Shown: one piece after another, positions 57,509-64,000 of the stretch
How positions within the stretch are numbered: the first letter of the stretch is position 1
Layout of the letters: each line of letters starts with the position of its first letter
DNA from: Gammaproteobacteria bacterium
GTDB lineage: Bacteria; Pseudomonadota; Gammaproteobacteria; Pseudomonadales; JAUIET01
Assembly: GCA_030429735.1 (NCBI GenBank)
Contig: JAUIET010000003.1
Span: forward strand, 124,001 to 188,000
DNA: 64,000 bases
Direction: 5' to 3'
Program-made: the position numbers and the translations under genes
Notes under the pieces: generated by a model
What the model was told of the DNA's origin: nothing
Seen by the model: only the letters and a program-made list of their open reading frames with translations
The model's database searches: none

Positions 57509-57618
57509 TGCAACACCTTTGTTGGTTTTTGGTTTGGAACTCTGTCGTTCCGGTAAGGACGTTCAGGCACAGTCGCACCAGCGGCGCGTATTGTCCCGTA
57601 AACGGCGTGGTTTATCAA

Positions 57619-57639
57619 TGTGAGAGCAAAGCCCTCACA
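57619..57639 (-). terminator. Stem-loop between lpdA and sucC
   Basis: TGTGAG (57619-57624) and CTCACA (57634-57639) pair, with an inner GC/GC pair and one A-C mismatch around an AAA loop. The transcript then reads TTGATAAA, not a full T-run, so it may be an attenuator or RNA-processing site rather than a strong terminator. Confidence 0.35.
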
Positions 57640-57661
57640 CAAAAAGTGGGTTATTTCACCC

Positions 57662-59131
<1,470 letters not shown>

Positions 59132-60346
59132 TTAAAGTTCTAACAATATGCGCGCCGGGTCTTCCAGCATGCCTTTAATGGCCACCAGAAACTGCACCGC
59201 TTCTTTACCGTCAATCAGACGATGGTCGTAGGACAATGCCAGATACATCATCGGCAAAATCACCACTTCCCCATTCACCGCCATGGCACGATCTTGTATG
59301 TTGTGCATACCGAGAATGCCGGTTTGTGGCGGGTTTAGTATGGGTGTCGATAACATCGAGCCAAACACACCACCATTGGAAATGGTAAAGGTGCCGCCGG
59401 TCATCTCGTCGATGCTCAGCTTGGCCTCAGATGCTTTGTTTCCGTAGTCGACTATTTTCTTCTCGATATCCGCCAGACTCATACTGTCTGCGTCACGTAA
59501 CACCGGAACCACAAGCCCACGTGGGGAGGACACGGCAACACCGATATCGTAGTAACCGTGGTACACAATATCGTTACCATCTATCGAGGCGTTCACCGCC
59601 GGGAAACGTTTTAGAGCTTCTGTTGCTGCTCGAACAAAGAACGACATAAACCCTAACTTGGTGTTGTGAGCTTTCAGGAATTGGTCTTTAAACTTACTGC
59701 GCAAGTCCATTACCGGCTTCATGTTCACCTCATTGAAGGTGGTCAACATCGCCGTTTCCTGACTGGCTTGCAGCAAACGCTCAGCCACTTTGGCGCGCAA
59801 ACGAGTCATTGGCACCCGCTTTTCCACACGCTCACCCGGTGCAACCAATTCTATCTCTTCATCCGGTGCTGCAGCGACAGGTGCGCTACTGGCAGGTTTG
59901 GCGTTGCGTGCAGCGTTCGCGGCGTTCATTACATCTTCTTTCGTAACCCGCCCACCTTTGCCTGTGCCGGTAATACTGGCAGGATTCAAACCTTCCTCTT
60001 CTGCAAGCTTGCGCGCCGCGGGACTCAGAATCTTTTCGCCACCATCAGCGGCACTGGTGTTCTCTGTAACTGCATCACTTTCCTCAGCGGACTCGTCCGC
60101 TGGCGCAGCACCTTCCTCAAAGTGCGCGATAAGCTCGTTGGAAAGAACAACATCACCTTCCTGCTTTAGTATCTCGCTGATGCTGCCGTCGGCAGGTGCA
60201 ACGACTTCAAGCACAACTTTATCTGTTTCTATATCAACAATGAGTTCGTCACGACTCACTGCCTCGCCAACCTGCTTATGCCAGGTGGCAATACTGCCGT
60301 CGGCGACTGATTCTGGAAATTGTGGCGCCTTTATTTCTATCGCCAT
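59132..60346 (-). CDS. sucB: 2-oxoglutarate dehydrogenase E2 (dihydrolipoyl succinyltransferase)
   Basis: The 404-residue E2 has one N-terminal lipoyl domain with the lipoylated Lys in ETDKVVLEV (near residue 43), a peripheral-subunit-binding domain (about 105-145) and the catalytic domain ending in [13 protein letters not shown] with the catalytic His-Asp. The Ala/Glu-rich linker is typical. It follows sucA by 45 bases. Confidence 0.98.
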   Translation of the reverse strand: MAIEIKAPQFPESVADGSIATWHKQVGEAVSRDELIVDIETDKVVLEVVAPADGSISEILKQEGDVVLSNELIAHFEEGAAPADESAEESDAVTENTSAADGGEKILSPAARKLAEEEGLNPASITGTGKGGRVTKEDVMNAANAARNAKPASSAPVAAAPDEEIELVAPGERVEKRVPMTRLRAKVAERLLQASQETAMLTTFNEVNMKPVMDLRSKFKDQFLKAHNTKLGFMSFFVRAATEALKRFPAVNASIDGNDIVYHGYYDIGVAVSSPRGLVVPVLRDADSMSLADIEKKIVDYGNKASEAKLSIDEMTGGTFTISNGGVFGSMLSTPILNPPQTGILGMHNIQDRAMAVNGEVVILPMMYLALSYDHRLIDGKEAVQFLVAIKGMLEDPARILLEL

Positions 60347-60391
60347 TGTCTTGCTCTCCGTATTGTTTTGCGTTGTGCTGTTAAGGCGCGG

Positions 60392-63247
60392 TTATTCGAA
60401 AACACCTGCGTCCTTGGTTAGTGCATTGCTAATCAGTTTTTCCTGCTCTTGCAAATGACGCGACATATACCCCGCTGCGGGTGCCGCGGAGGCAGGCCGA
60501 GCGATACATTCCAGGAATATACTGCGTTTGTGCTGGTACAACACATTGCGCATGTGATGCTGGCTCGAATACCAGGCGCCCTGATTCATGGGTTCTTCCT
60601 GGCACCAGAACACCTCACTCAGGTTCTGGTAAGGCGCGAGAATATCGGCAAGCTCTTCCTCAGGGAACGGGTACAGCTGTTCGAGGCGCACTATGGCGAT
60701 ATGGTTCAACTCCAACTCATCACGGCGCTCAAGTAAGTCGTAATAGACTTTTCCAGAGCAAAGAAGTACTCGCTTGACGTCATTGGGCTCTATCGCGTCG
60801 CTGGTTTCACCGATCACATTCTGGAATTCACTGTCGGCCAATTCCTCCAGGCTTGAAACCGCAGCCTTATGTCGCAACAGGCTTTTCGGGGTCATCACAA
60901 TCAGCGGCCTGCGCATCGGGCGAATCACTTGGCGCCTTAACATGTGGAAAATCTGGGCAGGCGTTGTTGGTACGCAAACCTGAACATTGTGCTCGGCGCA
61001 CATTTGCAGAAACCGCTCCAACCTCGCGCTAGAATGTTCCGGGCCCTGCCCTTCATAACCATGTGGCAACAGCATGGTCAGGCCACTTAATCGTTGCCAC
61101 TTGTGCTCACCGCTGGTTATAAACTGGTCGATAACCACCTGGGCGCCATTGGCGAAGTCGCCAAACTGCGCTTCCCATATCACCAGGCGGTTGGGCGCGG
61201 TTGTGGAGTAACCGTACTCAAAGCCGAGAACGGCCTCTTCAGAGAGAAAAGAATCGTAGATATCAAAGTCTGGCTGTCCGTCGGCGATGTGCTGCAACGG
61301 CACGTGGCGGTCACCGTCTTTCTGGTTGTGCAACACCGCATGCCGGTGGGAAAACGTACCGCGGCCAACGTCCTGCCCGGTGAGCCTGATCGGGTAGCCT
61401 GCATCTATCAGACTCGCGTACGCCAAAATCTCGGCCATACCCCAATTCAACATTAAGGTACCCGCCGCCATTTTTCGGCGATCCTCGATAATCTTTTGAA
61501 CCTGGCGTTGCAGTACAAAACCTTCAGGTACGCGATTGACAGCCTCACCGAGGCGCTGCAGCGTTTTCAGATCAAGACGCGCATCAAATTCCGCCGTCCA
61601 GTCATGGCCTAAATAAGGCGTCCAATCCACAAACATGGCCTTATCTGGTTCGCTAACCAGACTTTTGGCCACGTGCCTGCCATCGTCGAGCGCCGTACGA
61701 TAACCATCAACTAACTCTTTGTCTTGCTGCTGATCGATCACGCCGGCTGCAATCAGTTTCTTGGCGTACAGATCACGGGTGGTAGTTTGTTTACGAATAC
61801 GCTGATACATCAGCGGTTGAGTTGCGGCCGGCTCGTCAGCTTCATTGTGACCCCGGCGGCGATAGCATATCAAATCAATAACCACGTCTTTATCAAATTG
61901 CTGGCGATAATCCATGGCCAGTTCGGTGACAAACAACACTGCTTCGGGGTCGTCACCATTAACGTGAAAGATCGGCGCTTGCACCATTTTCGCAATGTCA
62001 GTGCAATATTCGGTCGAGCGAGCGTCTTCCTGCCGGCTGGTGGTAAAACCCACCTGATTATTGATCACAATATGAATCGTACCGCCAGTTGTGTAGGCAC
62101 GCGTTTGCGACATCTGAAAGGTTTCCATCACAACGCCTTGGCCTGCAAAAGCAGCGTCACCATGCATTATGATCGGAATCACCTGATCTCTGGCCGTGTT
62201 GTTGCGACGATCCTGGCGAGCACGGACAGAACCCTCGGCGACCGGACTGACAATTTCAAGATGCGATGGGTTGAACGCCAGTGCCAGGTGCATTTCGCCA
62301 TTCACGGTCATCACGTTCGATGAGAAACCCTGGTGGTACTTAACGTCACCAGAAGTTTCCAGTGACACATGTCCCTCAAACTCGTCAAATAACTCAGCCG
62401 GATTTTTGCCCAGGATATTGACCAGCACGTTCAGCCGACCACGGTGCGCCATGGCCAACACAATTTCTTTGGCAGAGTAATGGCCGGAGCGCTGAATTAG
62501 CGCATCCAGCATTGGAATCAGACTTTCACCGCCCTCCAGACCAAACCGCTTGGTACCGGGGAATTTTGAACCCAGATATTTCTCCAGACCTTCAGCAGCC
62601 GTCAGCCGTTCCAGCAAATGAATGCGTTCTTCCGCACTGTACTCCGGCGCAGAGCGCACCTTATCCATTCGTTGTTGAATCCAGTGACGCTCTTCCGATT
62701 CTACAATATGCATGAATTCAGCACCGACACTGGCGCAATAGGTACTCTGTACTGCGTCGAGAATCTCTCGAAGCGTGGCTTCTTCCTTGCCAATGTAGAG
62801 ACTGCCGGTCTGGAAAATGGTGTCCAGATCCGCTTCTGACAGTTTGTGGTAGGAAAGTTCGAGATCGGGGACACGTGGCCGCTGCCACAAGCCTAATGGG
62901 TCCAGGTCTGCATGCTGATGTCCGCGCTGCCGATACGCGGAAATTAGCTGAACAACCCGAACCTGTTTACGCTCATATTCTGTACTGGTGCTCTCCGAGC
63001 TGGCCTCAGGTCGCACGCCACGTGCGTGTTGTTTAGCCAATAATTGAAAATACTCACGCACTGTAGAGTGCGGAATATCCTGAGTTGTGCCATTGACCTG
63101 CGGCAATCGCTCGAAATAGCTGCGCCACTCCGGTGGAACGGAGTTCGGGTCTTCAATGTACTGTTCATACATTGTTTCGATATAAACCGCATTGCCACCC
63201 GATATGTGCGAGGTGCGCCACAATGCGTGCATTGAATTGTTCTGCAT
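60392..63247 (-). CDS. sucA: 2-oxoglutarate dehydrogenase E1
   Basis: The thiamin-diphosphate E1 of 951 residues. It shows AMAHRGRLNVLVNILGK, GDAAFAGQGVVMET (thiamin site) and the C-terminal GQDVGRGTFSHRHAVLHNQ segment. ATG 63247 has AGGACAGGA upstream and matches the start of E. coli SucA; an ATG at 63271 adds 8 residues. It is transcribed after sdhB. Confidence 0.98.
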   Translation of the reverse strand: MQNNSMHALWRTSHISGGNAVYIETMYEQYIEDPNSVPPEWRSYFERLPQVNGTTQDIPHSTVREYFQLLAKQHARGVRPEASSESTSTEYERKQVRVVQLISAYRQRGHQHADLDPLGLWQRPRVPDLELSYHKLSEADLDTIFQTGSLYIGKEEATLREILDAVQSTYCASVGAEFMHIVESEERHWIQQRMDKVRSAPEYSAEERIHLLERLTAAEGLEKYLGSKFPGTKRFGLEGGESLIPMLDALIQRSGHYSAKEIVLAMAHRGRLNVLVNILGKNPAELFDEFEGHVSLETSGDVKYHQGFSSNVMTVNGEMHLALAFNPSHLEIVSPVAEGSVRARQDRRNNTARDQVIPIIMHGDAAFAGQGVVMETFQMSQTRAYTTGGTIHIVINNQVGFTTSRQEDARSTEYCTDIAKMVQAPIFHVNGDDPEAVLFVTELAMDYRQQFDKDVVIDLICYRRRGHNEADEPAATQPLMYQRIRKQTTTRDLYAKKLIAAGVIDQQQDKELVDGYRTALDDGRHVAKSLVSEPDKAMFVDWTPYLGHDWTAEFDARLDLKTLQRLGEAVNRVPEGFVLQRQVQKIIEDRRKMAAGTLMLNWGMAEILAYASLIDAGYPIRLTGQDVGRGTFSHRHAVLHNQKDGDRHVPLQHIADGQPDFDIYDSFLSEEAVLGFEYGYSTTAPNRLVIWEAQFGDFANGAQVVIDQFITSGEHKWQRLSGLTMLLPHGYEGQGPEHSSARLERFLQMCAEHNVQVCVPTTPAQIFHMLRRQVIRPMRRPLIVMTPKSLLRHKAAVSSLEELADSEFQNVIGETSDAIEPNDVKRVLLCSGKVYYDLLERRDELELNHIAIVRLEQLYPFPEEELADILAPYQNLSEVFWCQEEPMNQGAWYSSQHHMRNVLYQHKRSIFLECIARPASAAPAAGYMSRHLQEQEKLISNALTKDAGVFE

Positions 63248-63351
63248 TGACTGTCCTGTCCTGGTGCCCATGCTAAAGAGTTGAAGGGCTGCATTACTTC
63301 AAGAGTGTAGCCCTGTTCTAACTATAAACACAAATGCATGCACAGAGCGGG

Positions 63352-63376
63352 ACGATGCCTGTCTGACAAGCATCGT
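63352..63376. repeat. Inverted repeat between sdhB and sucA
   Basis: ACGATGC (63352-63358) and GCATCGT (63370-63376) pair around CTGTCTGACAA. It is in the sdhB-sucA spacer with no T-run; a regulatory or RNA-processing hairpin is possible. Confidence 0.4.
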
Positions 63377-63437
63377 AAATTTGACTAACAGAACCGTTTT
63401 GTACGAAAAATAACCACGTTTTTCATACCCTCCCGGT

Positions 63438-64000
63438 TTACGTTGCGCGCTGTAGCAACATATTGCGGATATGGCCGATTGCGCGCGTGGGGTTTAGTCC
63501 TTTGGGACACACAGAGACGCAGTTTTGAATACCATGGCAACGAAACACACTGAAAGGGTCATCCAATCTTGATAAACGTTCCTCAGTTGCCGTGTCGCGA
63601 CTGTCCGCCAGAAAGCGATACGCTTGCAACAAGCCTGCCGGACCAATAAATCGGTCAGGATTCCACCAGAATGATGGACAACTTGTTGAACAGCAAGCGC
63701 ACAGAATACACTCGTAAAGCCCGTCAAGTTTCTCTCGCTCCTCCGGTGTTTGCAAACGTTCGATACCGGGAGCTGGTGTGTTATTGATCAGGTATGGCTG
63801 TATTTTCTCGTATTGGGCATAAAACATGCTCATATCAACAACCAGGTCCTTAACGACCGGCAATCCAGGCAGGGGACGTACTACTAACTTGTTATTTTTT
63901 ACCGTTTCTGACAAAGGTGTGATGCAAGCAAGACCATTCTTGCCATTCATGTTCACGCCGTCCGAGCCGCACACTCCTTCCCGACACGATCGGCGGAACG
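63438..64000 (-). CDS. sdhB: Succinate dehydrogenase iron-sulfur subunit (partial)
   Basis: The gene enters from the right edge. The visible C-terminal 187 codons include [10 protein letters not shown] ([2Fe-2S] ligands), [17 protein letters not shown] ([4Fe-4S]) and [16 protein letters not shown] ([3Fe-4S] and last ligands), the full cluster set. The start lies outside the window. It precedes sucA, as in Pseudomonas. Confidence 0.97.
   Translation of the reverse strand, partial: FRRSCREGVCGSDGVNMNGKNGLACITPLSETVKNNKLVVRPLPGLPVVKDLVVDMSMFYAQYEKIQPYLINNTPAPGIERLQTPEEREKLDGLYECILCACCSTSCPSFWWNPDRFIGPAGLLQAYRFLADSRDTATEERLSRLDDPFSVFRCHGIQNCVSVCPKGLNPTRAIGHIRNMLLQRAT

Noticed and set aside
60392-63271. 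Long plus-strand frames (for example 61724-62323) opposite sucA
   Set aside because: Antisense to the sucA coding region; no recognisable family.

Overview
The window looks like a chromosome segment of a free-living, aerobic gammaproteobacterium, possibly marine or uncultivated. The evidence is gene order: recO-era-rnc-DUF4845-lepB-lepA-mucD-rseC-rseB-rseA-rpoE with divergent nadB, the sdhE/ygfX pair facing ygfZ, and sdhB-sucA-sucB-lpdA-sucC-sucD in the Pseudomonas order. EpmC, PdxB, Xni, GcvR and YheU-type proteins also fit that class. I see no tRNA, rRNA, insertion sequence, phage gene or CRISPR array. Coding density is very high, and no gap without a gene exceeds 300 bases; the longest is 55171-55466, which holds the htpG promoter and a 24-bp palindrome.

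Layout. 1-163: the 3' end of a plus-strand gene. 171-10075: a minus-strand block running from the sigma-E/anti-sigma module through the MucD protease, LepA, signal peptidase, RNase III and Era to RecO. 10224-13482: nadB (+), ygfX and sdhE (-), ygfZ (+). 13479-28819: about 15 kb of tightly packed minus-strand genes forming one envelope gene cluster, described below. 28910-31069: malate synthase G. 31255-36866: a complete coenzyme F420 operon (npdG, cofE, cofD, cofC, fbiC), with a divergent short-chain dehydrogenase at 37061. 37997-47400: a small membrane protein, a flippase, an overlapping pdxB/xni/epmC/hisN group, a GntP permease, tusA/yheU, gcvR and an unrecognised pair. 47544-55170: aroC, prmB, folE, an OmpA-type protein, a hydrolase, gpsA and htpG. 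55467-64000: the succinyl-CoA synthetase, 2-oxoglutarate dehydrogenase and succinate dehydrogenase (sdhB, cut by the window edge) genes of the TCA cycle.

The best candidate for an undescribed system is the 14950-28819 cluster. It encodes a TolQ/ExbB-like proton channel protein and two proteins with an ExbD-like membrane helix (an Asp in the LDV motif) joined through a coiled coil to a von Willebrand A domain. Beside these lie a degenerate Hsp70-fold protein with an FHA-like tail, a membrane-anchored PEGA-repeat protein with a formylglycine-enzyme-like domain lacking the catalytic cysteines, two TPR proteins (one ending in a TonB-C-like domain), four lipoproteins and a small secreted acidic protein, followed by an M48 metalloprotease. 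Most gene junctions overlap or are a few bases apart, so these genes are probably made together. I infer a proton-motive-force-driven envelope machine whose output subunits are VWA domains. I know no named system with this composition. The function is not known.

The second notable region is the F420 operon, which is uncommon in Gammaproteobacteria. The leader upstream of npdG has a perfect 21-bp tandem duplication, each copy containing an inverted repeat, and may be a regulatory site.
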